A DNA stretch of 64,000 nt from JALYGY01 sp963800975 (GCA_963800975.1 CAWDDB010000019.1:124001-188000), one strand, 5' to 3'; counted from the first letter of the stretch, positions 25,191-34,030 are shown. Translations and numbers: made by a program. The notes: generated by a model not told the origin, from the letters alone.

Positions 25191-26072
25191 ATGCTGGCTT
25201 CGATGGCCTTAGCGGTGGTGCTAGTCTACGTGGCCACCGTGCTGGCGGCCGTGCCTGTCTTAGGGCAGACGGCGTCTGTCACGCTGGTTGGTGCGGGGGA
25301 CATCGCCAGCTGCACCTACACCGCGGACAGTGCCACGGCGAGGCTGCTGGGCAGAATACAGGGGACCGTCTACACCCTCGGGGACAATGTCTACCCCAAC
25401 GGCAGTGCCGCCCAATTTCGAGAGTGCTACAGACCCACCTGGGGCAAACACAAAAAGCGCACGAAGCCCACCCCGGGCAATCATGACTACAACACAGCAA
25501 GCGCTTCGGGCTACTTCGACTACTTCGGAGATCGGGCAGGGAGATCGGCCCGAGGGTACTACAGCTACCGTCGCGGAAGCTGGCACATAGTGGCCCTCAA
25601 CAGCAACTGCGAGAAGATCGGAGGTTGCGGTAGACGTTCTGCCCAGGGGCGCTGGCTGAGGAGGGACCTCGCCAACCACCCGTCGAGATGTACCCTGGCC
25701 TACTTCCACCACCCGCTCTATGCCTCCGGCACTGGCACGGACACACCCAAGGTGAAGCCCCTCTGGCAGATCCTCTACGGCCACGATGCTGACGTAATAC
25801 TCTCAGGGCACGCTCACCGCTACGAGCGCTTCCGCCCGATAACCCCCGGCGGCGAGCCAGATCTGCAGAACGGCATCCGTCAGTTCATCGTGGGGACCGG
25901 GGGCGCGCCGGGCGAGGGCCAGACCGGTCCAGATGATCCCAACATGCAACGCAAGAAGCTCGGCACGCCCGGTGTTCTCAAGCTTAATCTCGCTGCGGGC
26001 TCATACAGCTGGAAGTTTGTCTCAATAGCAGGTAAGAGCTTCACCGACTCGGGTAGCGACCGGTGCCACTAG
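25191..26072 (+). CDS. Secreted metallophosphoesterase (purple acid phosphatase-like)
   Basis: 293 aa with an N-terminal signal peptide (hydrophobic residues 3-24, then G-Q-T-A-S). Calcineurin-like metal motifs are complete: G-A-G-D-I (Asp), L-G-D-N-V-Y (G-D-x-V/N), P-G-N-H-D (G-N-H-D/E), Y-F-H-H-P-L-Y and L-S-G-H-A-H-R-Y-E-R (G-H-x-H). This order and the H-R-Y-E-R ending match acid phosphatase type 7/PAP-like proteins. It would release phosphate from organic esters outside the cell. ATG 25191 is preferred; GTG 25185 is equally possible, and the purine-rich stretch AGGAGGAAAGGAG lies about 25 bases upstream. Confidence 0.88.
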   Translation: MLASMALAVVLVYVATVLAAVPVLGQTASVTLVGAGDIASCTYTADSATARLLGRIQGTVYTLGDNVYPNGSAAQFRECYRPTWGKHKKRTKPTPGNHDYNTASASGYFDYFGDRAGRSARGYYSYRRGSWHIVALNSNCEKIGGCGRRSAQGRWLRRDLANHPSRCTLAYFHHPLYASGTGTDTPKVKPLWQILYGHDADVILSGHAHRYERFRPITPGGEPDLQNGIRQFIVGTGGAPGEGQTGPDDPNMQRKKLGTPGVLKLNLAAGSYSWKFVSIAGKSFTDSGSDRCH

Positions 26073-26099
26073 CTCATCTTCGGGCCCTTCCTCTAGCCC

Positions 26100-26140
26100 T
26101 TATTCACCGAAGTTCCTTCAGCGTGGATACTTCGAAGTAA
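26100..26140 (+). repeat. Degenerate copy of the palindromic dispersed repeat (?)
   Basis: TTATTCACCGAAGTTCCTTC followed by ACTTCGAAGTAAGG keeps the TTATTCACC opening and a hairpin but not the GGGTTCTCGG half. A 19-bp palindrome, TGGTCTTC-TTC-GAAGACCA, lies just after it at 26172-26190. Confidence 0.35.
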
Positions 26141-26368
26141 GGTGCTTCTCAAGTTGTCATCACTGTACTTGTGGTCTTCTTCGAAGACCAGAAGGCCATG
26201 ACGGAGATTACCTACTGTCCCACCGCTCGCTTTTCGCGGGCCTCTCACGGTACTGCAACCGGACTAGTACAGGCCAGTACGTAGCGGACGAAGGAAGTTT
26301 TCATTATCGTCGAAAACCTCATAAATAAGATGAATAACCGGACGCACTAGGACAGATTGTAATGGGTC

Positions 26369-26423
26369 GCATCGGATTGTGGCTCCGAAGGTCGCGGGTT
26401 CGAGCCCCGTCGGTCACCCTCCT
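26369..26423 (+). repeat. attR-like 55-bp copy of the tRNA-His 3' half
   Basis: Exact copy of 21382-21436 without the tRNA 5' half, so not a functional tRNA. It closes the 5-kb segment and at the same time opens the next one, which ends at 37120. Confidence 0.88.
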
Positions 26424-26703
26424 GCCTTGTGAGTGGTGCATTCAGGTCAATGAATCTCCATGCACCGCCACTAGATATTGTGATCGCCCCGTAGCCGCTG
26501 GCTCAGGCCAATGCTCACGCGGGGAGATCCGGCGCGACCTCCTCAAGTGCCTCCGCGCCATGGACGAGCGCGACACGCTCGAGGTGGCCGAACGGCTGCG
26601 CTCCCGCGGACTTGAAGCGGTAAGGACGATTGGCCGACCGATTCAAGGACGAACCAACGGAGGCACGGCGATCTCGCGCGAGGTAGGCAAGCCGGTCACG
26701 TGA
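26424..26703 (+). other. Possible remnant coding region
   Basis: The plus frame ending TGA 26701-26703 is coding-like from about 26500 (RRDLLKCLRAMDERDTLEVA, then ERLRSRGLEAV), but it opens through the tRNA fragment and has no SD start. No family recognised. It overlaps the GTG of the transporter remnant by 4 bp. Confidence 0.25.
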
Positions 26704-27010
26704 CGCTGTTTGCCTTAGCTTCGGTTCTTCTAGTTCGCCCGCAAGACGAAACGGTTCTTATCCTAGCCGGGCTCATCCTTGTAGTTGCGACACTTTACTC
26801 GTCGGTTGGGCATGGAGGAACATCAGGATACCCTGCGGCTATGGTGTTGGTTGACGTCTCCTCGGCCGTAATTAGGCTGACAGCTCTTAGCCTGAGCGTC
26901 CTCGTGTCGGCTATCGGCACGGTGCGGGTCCATCGAGAGGGGCGCCTTTGCTGGCCGGTCCTCTGGCCTTTCTTGGTCGGCTCGGTGCCTCTGGCTGCGA
27001 TCGGTGGCGC
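26700..27010 (+). pseudogene. TauE/SafE-family permease, N-terminal fragment
   Basis: From GTG 26700 the reading has three hydrophobic segments, with L-Y-S-S-V-G-H-G-G-T-S-G-Y-P-A-A-M and R-L-T-A-L-S-L-S-V-L-V-S-A-I-G-T-V-R, the conserved first repeat of TauE/SafE (DUF81) anion exporters, and P-F-L-V-G-S-V-P-L-A-A-I-G-G-A-L. Similarity stops near 27010, leaving about 100 of 250 residues. 27010-27383 holds no recognisable gene. Confidence 0.75.
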
Positions 27011-27383
27011 GTTGCGGATAGCGTTTGCAATAGTAAGATGGCGACACTCGACTACATACTGGGAGGCTCCTGATGGGTGAAACCGGAGAGGATGGGCTCA
27101 GCTACATGAGGACCAAGATCCTTATCAGCCCCGTCGCGAGATGGAGTACCATTCGCAGCACGGGGCGAGGAGGAACGCGGTTTGCCCGTACGTCGGGATC
27201 GTGCGCAACCAGCAATGTCGCTTGATACGATGACCTGCCAGGTAAGCGTATACGCAGAATGGTAGCCATGCATTTTCGTGATGCTCGCGGTTTCGGCGAC
27301 GGTAGTCGTGGCGCACTGAAGAAATCATCCCGGTGGGATCTCCTAAAGCCGCTATTTGACGCAGCTGTCTACTTGACCTAGCG

Positions 27384-28598
27384 ATGCATACCGCCATCAA
27401 AGCAAAGCGTATCGTGGACGGAACGGGCGCAGTACCCTTAGAGAATGCTGTCTTGTTAATCGATGGCAACGTCATCATGGATGTCGGAACGGAGGAATCG
27501 GTTCGAATCCCGGAGGGAACCGAGATCATCGCACTCCCCGACAACGAAACGCTGTTACCCGGCTTTGTCGACGGTCACAATCACCCATCGCTCTGCTGGT
27601 ATTTGAAGGACTTTCTCACCCTGGCGAACGACCCCCATGAACATCTATTTCTCAGGGCCATTAGAAACTTTCATATCAACCTGCGCTCAGGTGTTACCAG
27701 CATTCGCTGTCTGGCTGAGAAAGGATTCGTCGATCTCCTCTACCGCCGGGCCGTCGAGCAGGGTCTCGTCATCGGCCCCCGAATCAAGACGTGCACGAGG
27801 GGGTTTCGATTCGAGCGGGGACATGGATTCTTGGGCACGCCTGTGCAAAGCGTCGAGGAATTGCGGCGTGGTTTCGCTGAGAACGTCAATGCTGGCGCGG
27901 ATTTTCTCAAGTTTTTTGTTACCGGCACGGTCTTGGTAGACAGAAATATGCCTAGCTTCATGACGCAACACGAGATCCAGGCGGCGGTAGATGCCGCTCA
28001 CGATCTCGGAAAAGAGGTGGCTGTCCATGCGGTTGGCGGCCAGGGACTTCACGATTGCCTCAGCGCCGGCGTTGACTGCATAGAGCATGGCTACTTCGTT
28101 GACGACGAGGCGATCGCGAAAATGAAGGGTGCCGGTTGCTGGCTGGTTATCACTTCCGGCATCTTTTTTGACGATGAAGCCATCGACAACCTGCATAGCA
28201 GGGAGTTGCGGGAAGCTCTTCGGGAGCAGCAGCCTATCGTTCGGGAAACTCTAACCAAGGCTATTAACGCGGACCTCAAGGTCGCCGTTGGCACGGACGG
28301 GCTGGTCGGGAAAATAGCCGACGAGATCAGCTTTCTGGCAGCGGCCGGTATGACAAGCCTTGAGGCCATCAGGGTGGCGACACTGCAGGGCGCGCGTCTG
28401 CTGGGCATCGACGATGAAGCTGGCTCCCTCGAGAGAGGTAAACGGGCGGACGTCATTTCGGTCGTCGGCAACCCGCTGAAAGACGTGTCGGTTCTCGAAA
28501 ACGTCCATCTTGTTATGAAGGATGGACAACGCCTTGATCTCATCCTGGATCAGATGTCTACGCTCGATGAGAGGGCAACGACGGGAACACAACCTTGA
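27384..28598 (+). CDS. Amidohydrolase-family metal hydrolase
   Basis: 404 aa. Composite beta-sandwich plus TIM barrel: G-F-V-D-G-H-N-H (His65, His67) binds the first metal; F-L-K-F-F-V-T-G carries the Lys that is carboxylated in two-metal members; V-A-V-H-A-V-G and I-E-H-G-Y supply two further His; V-G-T-D-G-L the catalytic Asp. The C-terminus A-G-S-L-E-R-G-K-R-A-D-V-I-S-V is the usual closing strand. The pattern is that of Xaa-Pro dipeptidase/prolidase-like or imidazolonepropionase-related amidohydrolases; substrate open. It has lower-GC codons than its neighbours, suggesting transfer. No clear SD; ATG 27384 follows a TAG by two bases. Confidence 0.87.
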   Translation: MHTAIKAKRIVDGTGAVPLENAVLLIDGNVIMDVGTEESVRIPEGTEIIALPDNETLLPGFVDGHNHPSLCWYLKDFLTLANDPHEHLFLRAIRNFHINLRSGVTSIRCLAEKGFVDLLYRRAVEQGLVIGPRIKTCTRGFRFERGHGFLGTPVQSVEELRRGFAENVNAGADFLKFFVTGTVLVDRNMPSFMTQHEIQAAVDAAHDLGKEVAVHAVGGQGLHDCLSAGVDCIEHGYFVDDEAIAKMKGAGCWLVITSGIFFDDEAIDNLHSRELREALREQQPIVRETLTKAINADLKVAVGTDGLVGKIADEISFLAAAGMTSLEAIRVATLQGARLLGIDDEAGSLERGKRADVISVVGNPLKDVSVLENVHLVMKDGQRLDLILDQMSTLDERATTGTQP

Positions 28599-28770
28599 TT
28601 GAGCCGAAATCAGCCCACACTGCACGACGGCGTTACGCTCCTCTCCGCTCGCACCTGTCGCCTAGAAACGTGATGGTGGCAGCTATTCACGCTGAAATTG
28701 TCGATCGGTGCTGCAGCACTGCTGGTGCAGTCAAGCTCTCTGCCCTCGACTCGAGGAACAAGGAGGTATG

Positions 28771-29640
28771 GTGAAACGCATAGGATTCATAGGATTGGGA
28801 GCAATGGGAGCTCCTATGGTCCGTAGACTTGTGGACTCCGGTTTCCAGCTCGAAGTTTTTGACCATCTAGCAGAGCGCACCCATTCCCTAGTCGAATTCG
28901 GGGCTCGAGGTGCCGACTCACCCTGGGATGCATGCCAGGATGCCGAAGCGCTCATAATTATGGTCATGACCGCAAGCCAGGTAGAGGATGTGCTCTTTGG
29001 AGATAACGGCGTGGCCGAGGCTTTGGCCCCGAGAGCCGTCGTAGTTGTTATGAGCACTATCGGCCCCGATGCGGTCCGGGAACTTGCCGAGCGGCTGACC
29101 GCCCAGGAGTTGCGAGTTCTGGATGCTCCCGTCAGCGGAGGGGTTGCTCGTGCGGAGCAGGGCAACCTACTCATTATGGCCGGAGGGCGGCGAGATCTAT
29201 TCGAAGAACTCCGACCGGTTCTGGGAGCTATGGGGTCCAGCGTTGTGCATTGCGGAGAATCGGTGGGCGATGGGCAGGCCGTGAAAATGGTGAACCAGCT
29301 TCTGGTCGGAGTGCACCTTGCCGTAGCCGGTGAGGCGCTGTCGTATGCCGCCGCGCTCGGTCTGGATCCCCGTTTTGTGTTCGAGACGGTCCAGAAGGGT
29401 GCCGCAAACTCCTTCATGCTGGAAAACCGCGGGGAGCGTATGTTGAGCGGTGAGTTCACCCTCACCGAGAGTGCGCTGAGCATTCTCATAAAGGATGTGG
29501 ATCTTGCCCTTAAAGCCGCAGAAGCGCAGGGCTTCTATGCGCCTCTAGCTTCGTCGGCTAATCAGCTATATCAGAAAGCATCCTTGCTCGGGTACGGTGG
29601 AGACGAAGATGCCGGCATAGTGCGTGTCTTCGAACCGTAA
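28771..29640 (+). CDS. 3-hydroxyisobutyrate dehydrogenase-like oxidoreductase
   Basis: 289 aa, the usual family size. Residues 4-13 I-G-F-I-G-L-G-A-M-G form the Rossmann nucleotide loop; D-A-P-V-S-G-G-V near residue 118 is the substrate loop; G-D-G-Q-A-V-K-M-V-N-Q-L-L contains the catalytic Lys (G-x-G-x-x-x-K-x-x-N). Members oxidise beta-hydroxy acids such as 3-hydroxyisobutyrate, tartronate semialdehyde or related compounds with NAD(P)+. AGGAGG is 5 bases before GTG 28771 but only 2 before ATG 28768, so GTG is the likelier start. The gene precedes a CoA-transferase/enoyl-CoA hydratase pair, compatible with branched-chain acid catabolism. Confidence 0.88.
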   Translation: MKRIGFIGLGAMGAPMVRRLVDSGFQLEVFDHLAERTHSLVEFGARGADSPWDACQDAEALIIMVMTASQVEDVLFGDNGVAEALAPRAVVVVMSTIGPDAVRELAERLTAQELRVLDAPVSGGVARAEQGNLLIMAGGRRDLFEELRPVLGAMGSSVVHCGESVGDGQAVKMVNQLLVGVHLAVAGEALSYAAALGLDPRFVFETVQKGAANSFMLENRGERMLSGEFTLTESALSILIKDVDLALKAAEAQGFYAPLASSANQLYQKASLLGYGGDEDAGIVRVFEP

Positions 29641-29924
29641 CGATCCATCCGAATTGGAGCAGTGGAAACGTGCAGGCACGCTTATCAGCAGTCTCTCAGG
29701 CTGGGGTGCTGGTGGACGGGCGTTCTCCGACATACCCCTGCCGATGAACTACGAGTGCTGCTCGAGCCGGCGATGTTGGGAAGGGGGTTCTACCTCTATG
29801 CCCCTTAGCAATAACCTGGTAAGAGGCGTACGCGCCTTGAGCCGGAGAAGGTTACCCTCGAGGGAGCAGTAGAGATCCGCGGTCGAACGCGTAAGCCACC
29901 GCTAGATGGAGGGTTCGAGTCTCG
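29641..29924. other. Intergenic, no gene seen
   Basis: Some stretches (for example V-L-L-E-P-A-M-L-G-R-G-F-Y-L near 29750) look like broken coding sequence but cannot be assigned. No hairpin terminator after the dehydrogenase. Confidence 0.4.
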
Positions 29925-31115
29925 ATGTTGCCACTTGAGAAGCTAAAGGTTCTGGATCTCACGCAGGTGATGGCCGGTCCGTTCTGCTGCCAGGTTCTCG
30001 GGGACATGGGAGCAGTCGTCACCAAGATCGAGCCCCCGGAGACCGGGGAGCAGAGCCGGAGGTCCATGGGCTTCAGGATGAAGAAGGGTGAGGACACCGC
30101 CGCCTTCATCGCCATAAACCGCAACAAGAAGAGCATGACGCTCAACCTCAAGGAGAGCGAGGCGCGTGAGATCTTCTACCGCCTCGCGGGCGAGGCGGAC
30201 GTGGTCGTCGAGAACTATCGTCCCGAGGTTACCAAGAAGCTTGGCGTGGACTACGAAACACTTAGGGAAGTCAACCCGCGCATCATCTACGCCAGCGTCT
30301 CCGGCTTCGGGCAGACCGGTCCTTACGCCATGCGGGCCGGCTACGACCTGATCGCGCAGGGAATGTCCGGGGTGATGAGCGTCACCGGCGAGCCGGACGG
30401 ACCTCCCGCCAAGTGCGGCATACCCATCGGTGACCTCTCGGCGGGGCTGTTCTGCGCCTTCGGCATCCTTACCGCCTACATCGCCCGCGAGGAGACGGGG
30501 CGTGGGCAGTACATAGACACCTCGCTCTTCGAGGGGGCTCTGGCGTTCTCCATTTGGGAGACGGCCGAGCTGTGGGCAACGGGCCGCATCCCGAAGCCCT
30601 TCGGCTCCGCCCACCGTCTGACCGCCCCCTACCAGGCGCTAAAGACCCGCGACGGCTACATCAACGTGGGCGCGAACAACCAGCGGCTGTGGGAGCGGCT
30701 GTGTAGCGCCATCGGGCGCGAGGAGCTGATCGAGGATGAGCGCTTCGCCACCAACGACGACCGTATGAAAAACCGTGCGGATTTGGCCGAGGGATTGGAG
30801 ATGACCCTGGTCGAGAAGACCACGGACGAGTGGATGGAGATCCTGCTCGAAGCTGGCTTCCCGGCGGGTCCCCTCTACAACTACAAGGAGGTCTTCGAGG
30901 ACCCCCACACGTTAGCTCGCGAGATGATGGTCGAGATAGAGCATCCGGTGGAGGGTACGGTGAAGGGGCTAGGCATACCCGTCAAGCTTAGCGAGACGCC
31001 GGGCGGGATCCGGCGCCCCGCCCCGCTGCTCGGAGAGCACACCGAGGAGACCTTGATGGGTCTCGGGTACTCTAAAAAAGAGATAGCGAACCTCCGGGAG
31101 AGGAGAATCATATGA
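29925..31115 (+). CDS. CaiB/BaiF (class III) CoA-transferase
   Basis: 396 aa, family length. L-K-V-L-D-L-T-Q-V-M-A-G-P opens; M-G-A-V-V-T-K-I-E-P-P follows; N-R-N-K-K-S-M-T-L-N-L and Y-A-S-V-S-G-F-G-Q-T-G-P-Y are family marks. The catalytic Asp is Asp170 in I-P-I-G-D-L-S-A-G, which forms the aspartyl-CoA thioester. It moves CoA between carboxylic acids; substrate unknown. Its stop overlaps the next start (ATGA at 31112), so it works with the enoyl-CoA hydratase. No strong SD before ATG 29925. Confidence 0.93.
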   Translation: MLPLEKLKVLDLTQVMAGPFCCQVLGDMGAVVTKIEPPETGEQSRRSMGFRMKKGEDTAAFIAINRNKKSMTLNLKESEAREIFYRLAGEADVVVENYRPEVTKKLGVDYETLREVNPRIIYASVSGFGQTGPYAMRAGYDLIAQGMSGVMSVTGEPDGPPAKCGIPIGDLSAGLFCAFGILTAYIAREETGRGQYIDTSLFEGALAFSIWETAELWATGRIPKPFGSAHRLTAPYQALKTRDGYINVGANNQRLWERLCSAIGREELIEDERFATNDDRMKNRADLAEGLEMTLVEKTTDEWMEILLEAGFPAGPLYNYKEVFEDPHTLAREMMVEIEHPVEGTVKGLGIPVKLSETPGGIRRPAPLLGEHTEETLMGLGYSKKEIANLRERRII

Positions 31116-31891
31116 TCGAGACCGACCAGCTGCTGTATGAACGCCGGGGGGCGACGGCCCATGTCACCTTCAACCGGCCCGGGGCGCGCAACGCGATGAC
31201 CTGGGAGATGTACGACGCGCTTTTTGCGTGCTGCGAGGAGGCCGACGCGGACGAGAGCGTGCGGGTCGTTGTGCTGCGCGGTGCGGGCGAGAAGGCCTTC
31301 GTGGCCGGCACCGATATCGAGCAGTTCCTGGAGTTCAAGTCGGGGGAGGATGGCATCTCCTACGAGGAGAGGATGGAGCGCGTCATAGGCCGCTTGGAGA
31401 GGGTGCGCAAGCCCACCGTCGCAGTAGTAGACGGGTACGCGATCGGGGGTGGCCTGAGCATCGCGGCTGTCTGCGACCTGCGACTGTGTACGCCGGACGC
31501 GAAGTTTGGGATACCCATAGCACGCACTCTAGGAAACTGCCTCTCGATTGAGAACTACGCGCGTGTTATAGCTCTGATCGGGCCCGCCCGCACCAAAGAG
31601 CTGATTCTCACCGCCAGAACGTTCTCTGCCGAAGAGGCCCTGGCCGCCGGACTGGCGACGAAGATAGTCCCGGCTACTGAGCTCGACGAGAGAGTGGACG
31701 AGCTGTGCGCGAGCCTGGAGTCCCATGCACCCATCACCATGCGCATCACAAAGGAGGCTGTTCGGCGCCTGCAGTTCGCCGAGCTCCCTGATGCCGAGGA
31801 CCTGGTTCGGGAAACCTACGGCAGCGAGGACTTTCATGTGGGCGTCTCAGCCTTTGTAGAGAAGCGCCGGCCGGTCTGGCGTGGTAGGTAG
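31112..31891 (+). CDS. Enoyl-CoA hydratase/isomerase family protein
   Basis: 259 aa crotonase fold. K-A-F-V-A-G-T-D-I-E-Q-F and V-D-G-Y-A-I-G-G-G-L-S-I-A form the two oxyanion-hole loops. The position usually holding the first catalytic Glu of hydratases is within F-G-I-P-I-A-R-T-L-G-N-C, where no Glu is seen, so isomerase or other chemistry is possible. GGGAGAGGAG lies before the ATG, which overlaps the CoA-transferase stop. Together they suggest activation and conversion of one acyl-CoA. Confidence 0.88.
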   Translation: MIETDQLLYERRGATAHVTFNRPGARNAMTWEMYDALFACCEEADADESVRVVVLRGAGEKAFVAGTDIEQFLEFKSGEDGISYEERMERVIGRLERVRKPTVAVVDGYAIGGGLSIAAVCDLRLCTPDAKFGIPIARTLGNCLSIENYARVIALIGPARTKELILTARTFSAEEALAAGLATKIVPATELDERVDELCASLESHAPITMRITKEAVRRLQFAELPDAEDLVRETYGSEDFHVGVSAFVEKRRPVWRGR

Positions 31892-32104
31892 TTCGGTGAA
31901 CGGCACGGGCCCACGCGCCAATAGAACCGTCGTGGATCTCACCCGTGCGCTGGTCAAACCTGCCGCTCCTGGTGGGCGCCGACACCGGCTGGGCGAATTC
32001 ACTGCAACCATACTTCATCATAGGTCGCATTGTGGAGGTGGTACACCCGAAGAAGATCATCCCCTTCGGTACTTCCGCAACGAGGACAAAACGAGCTAGA
32101 CGGG
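31892..32104. other. Intergenic with unassignable coding-like bits
   Basis: Several short open frames on both strands, none with an SD and conserved motif. It probably belongs to the row of broken genes that follows. Confidence 0.3.
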
Positions 32105-32380
32105 ATGAGCAACGACGCTACAAACGGCTACGCGGAGGTCAACGGCCTGAGGATGTACTACGAGGGCCATGGGGACGGCTATCCGCACGAGGTGCTCCAT
32201 GACGCGTTCGGCGCCATCGAGAGCTACCTCGCCGGGCTGCTGCCAGAGCTCGCGCTACTGACGGCGAGACCCTCATGACAATTGTCCAGGGAGGATTCCC
32301 GAGCGCCGATCTTCGCGACGAGCATCGGGCCGGCTTGCCGAACGCATTCGCGCGCCTTGAGCAGGCGACCGAGGAATGAG
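32105..32380 (+). pseudogene. Hybrid remnant: alpha/beta-hydrolase start joined to AHSA1/SRPBCC end
   Basis: ATG 32105 opens Y-A-E-V-N-G-L-R-M-Y-Y-E-G-H-G, the start of an alpha/beta-hydrolase, but the expected L-L-H-G-A-F-G appears as V-L-H-D-A-F-G and the frame soon ends. From about 32260 another frame reads T-L-M-T-I-V-Q-G-G-F-P, then A-G-L-P-N-A-F-A-R-L-E-Q, the last strand and helix of AHSA1-type SRPBCC proteins. Two genes have been fused by deletion; neither can work. Confidence 0.6.
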
Positions 32381-32412
32381 ACTCCGGTTGAGGCAGGGAG
32401 GTCCGAGCTAGA
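32372..32412 (+). repeat. Short direct repeat, copy 1
   Basis: CCGAGGAATGAG, then GTTGAGGCAGGGAG, CTAGACCACAG; recurs with few changes at 33849-33892. Both copies stand before a broken reductase gene. Confidence 0.65.
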
Positions 32413-32440
32413 CCACAGTTCAGGAAGGAGACGACGGAGA

Positions 32441-32610
32441 TGGGCAACGTGGTCGTCGACATGAGCATGTCGCTGGACGGCTACATCGTGGCGCCCAACA
32501 ACGACCCCGAGCAGGGGCTAGGCGAGGACGGGATGCGGCTCTGGAGCAGACCGGGTTAACCGAGACCGACGGCGAGACGCATCTCGCGTATCGCGTGGTT
32601 CGGCGGCCGA
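32441..32610 (+). pseudogene. DHFR-family reductase with internal deletion
   Basis: ATG 32441 (AGGAAGGAGACGACGGAG before it) reads D-M-S-M-S-L-D-G-Y-I-V-A-P-N-N-D, the family N-terminus, for 39 codons to a TAA. Directly after, another frame carries the C-terminal strand T-H-L-A-Y-R-V-V-R-R-P. The central 130-140 codons are missing. Confidence 0.75.
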
Positions 32611-32748
32611 GCATGCCGGGCGGTCCGCCACCACTCGGCATGAGAACATGCGTTCGATCGGTCCCGGGCAGCATGAGTTTGTGAATATAGATGCTCGGGA
32701 GTCAGAAGGAGTCTGTAAGCGAAGAGTTGCGGTAAGGGAGATCGACTG

Positions 32749-33330
32749 ATGGCAGCACGGATCGTGGTGACGGAGTTCGTATCGCTCGACGGCGTAATGG
32801 AGGCGCCGGGGGGCGAGCCGGAGTTCAAGTACCCGGGTTGGACCTTCGAGTTCGACCGCGGAGACGACGGGAATCAGTTCAAGCTGGACGAGACGCAGCA
32901 GGCCGACGGCCTTCTGATAGGGCTGCGAACATATGAGAGCTTCGCCGGCGCCTGGCCGAAGCGCAAGGGCGAGTTCGCCGACAAGTTCAACGCGATGCCG
33001 AAGTATGTCGTCTCGACGACGCTCAAGGACCCGGAGTGGAACAACACGACGGTCCTCGACAGCGGAGACGCGACGGCCCAGGTGCGCAAGCTGAAGGAGG
33101 AGTTCGACGGCGAGCTGCAAGTGCCGGGGAGTCACCTGCTGGTGCAGGAGCTGATCGAGAGCGACCTCGTCGACCAGATCAACCTGATGGTCTTCCCGGT
33201 GATCCTCGGGACGGGCAAGAGGGCATTCGAGGAGAAGCCCGAGCGACGCAACCTGAGGCTGAAGGAGTCGAAGGTCGTCGGCGACGGCGTGCTCGTGCTG
33301 ATCTACGAGCGGGCCCCCGATCGCAAGTAG
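32749..33330 (+). CDS. Dihydrofolate reductase family protein
   Basis: 193 aa. T-E-F-V-S-L-D-G-V-M-E-A-P opens; A-D-G-L-L-I-G-L-R-T-Y-E-S-F-A is the core strand-helix; Q-V-P-G-S-H-L-L-V-Q-E-L is the nucleotide turn (Gly-Ser-His in place of the usual Gly-Ser-x); L-M-V-F-P-V-I-L-G-T-G-K-R-A-F closes. GGGAGATCGACTG precedes the ATG. It is closest in layout to the 7882 protein. It is followed after 42 bp by a DUF1579-like gene with its own SD, probably one transcript. Confidence 0.87.
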   Translation: MAARIVVTEFVSLDGVMEAPGGEPEFKYPGWTFEFDRGDDGNQFKLDETQQADGLLIGLRTYESFAGAWPKRKGEFADKFNAMPKYVVSTTLKDPEWNNTTVLDSGDATAQVRKLKEEFDGELQVPGSHLLVQELIESDLVDQINLMVFPVILGTGKRAFEEKPERRNLRLKESKVVGDGVLVLIYERAPDRK

Positions 33331-33372
33331 CGACAGGGCAATATCCCTCAAAAGCGCGAACGAAGGAGTGAT

Positions 33373-33831
33373 ATGGACGAGGCCAACCCCAGGGCGAAGC
33401 TGGAGCCGTTCCAGGCCTTGATCGGCGAGTGGACGATCGAGATGACCCACCCGATGGTCGAAGACACGGTGGTTCGCGGACGGGCCACCTACGAGTGGCT
33501 CGAAGGTGGCCGGTTCCTGATCCAGCGTGCGGTCAACGAGCACCCCGACTTTCCCGACTCGCTCTGCGTGATCGGCGTGATGGAGAGCGAGAACAACCTC
33601 TCGATGCAGTACTTTGACTCGCGCGGCGTCCATCGGGTCTACGCGATCGGGTTCGACGGCAGAGAGCTGACACTGGGACGCGACGCCCCGGGGTTCGCCC
33701 AGCGCGTCAGCGCAAAGCTAAGCGACGACGGCTCGACTCTCGCTGGCGTCTGGCAACTGAACGAGGACGACCAGGGATACCGTGACGACCTCGCGTTCAC
33801 CTACCGGCGAGCTTCCGGGGGCGACGGCTAG
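33373..33831 (+). CDS. DUF1579/nitrobindin-like beta-barrel protein
   Basis: 152 aa. P-F-Q-A-L-I-G-E-W-T-I-E-M-T-H-P (residues 12-27) is the opening strand with the conserved G-x-W; A-T-Y-E-W-L-E-G-G-R-F-L-I-Q-R and M-Q-Y-F-D-S-R-G-V-H-R-V-Y are further strands. The pattern is that of small lipocalin-like barrels of the DUF1579/heme-binding type; no heme ligand can be assigned. GAAGGAGTG precedes the ATG. It is downstream of a reductase gene, commonly seen with such proteins in actinobacteria (general impression). Confidence 0.7.
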   Translation: MDEANPRAKLEPFQALIGEWTIEMTHPMVEDTVVRGRATYEWLEGGRFLIQRAVNEHPDFPDSLCVIGVMESENNLSMQYFDSRGVHRVYAIGFDGRELTLGRDAPGFAQRVSAKLSDDGSTLAGVWQLNEDDQGYRDDLAFTYRRASGGDG

Positions 33832-33848
33832 CGTGGTACCACCGAGGA

Positions 33849-33892
33849 ATGAGTCATCACGTTGAGGCAGGGAGATCCAAGCTAGACCACAG
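33849..33892 (+). repeat. Short direct repeat, copy 2
   Basis: Second copy of 32372-32412 (GAGGAATGAG..GTTGAGGCAGGGAG..CTAGACCACAG), again before a reductase fragment. Confidence 0.65.
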
Positions 33893-33916
33893 ACCAAGAG
33901 GGGAGACGCCGGGTCC

Positions 33917-34030
33917 GCAACCGTTCTCTACATTTCCACCTCCCTCGACGGATTCGTCGCCGGGCTCAATGAGGGACCGGGCAAGGGCTCGGCGAAGGCG
34001 GGCACCGCCTGCACGAGTGGCCTCAGAGTA
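33917..34030 (+). pseudogene. DHFR-family reductase, N-terminal remnant
   Basis: Reads T-V-L-Y-I-S-T-S-L-D-G-F-V-A-G, then with one frame change G-E-G-G-H-R-L-H-E-W, the first 35 or so residues of the family. No start codon and nothing beyond. A minus reading across 33857-34219 is open but has no family sense. 34031-34338 otherwise holds no gene I can support. Confidence 0.65.

Noticed and set aside
26369..26423. Second tRNA-His gene
   Set aside because: Only the part from the anticodon stem onward is present; the acceptor 5' strand and D-arm are absent, so it is an att-like fragment.
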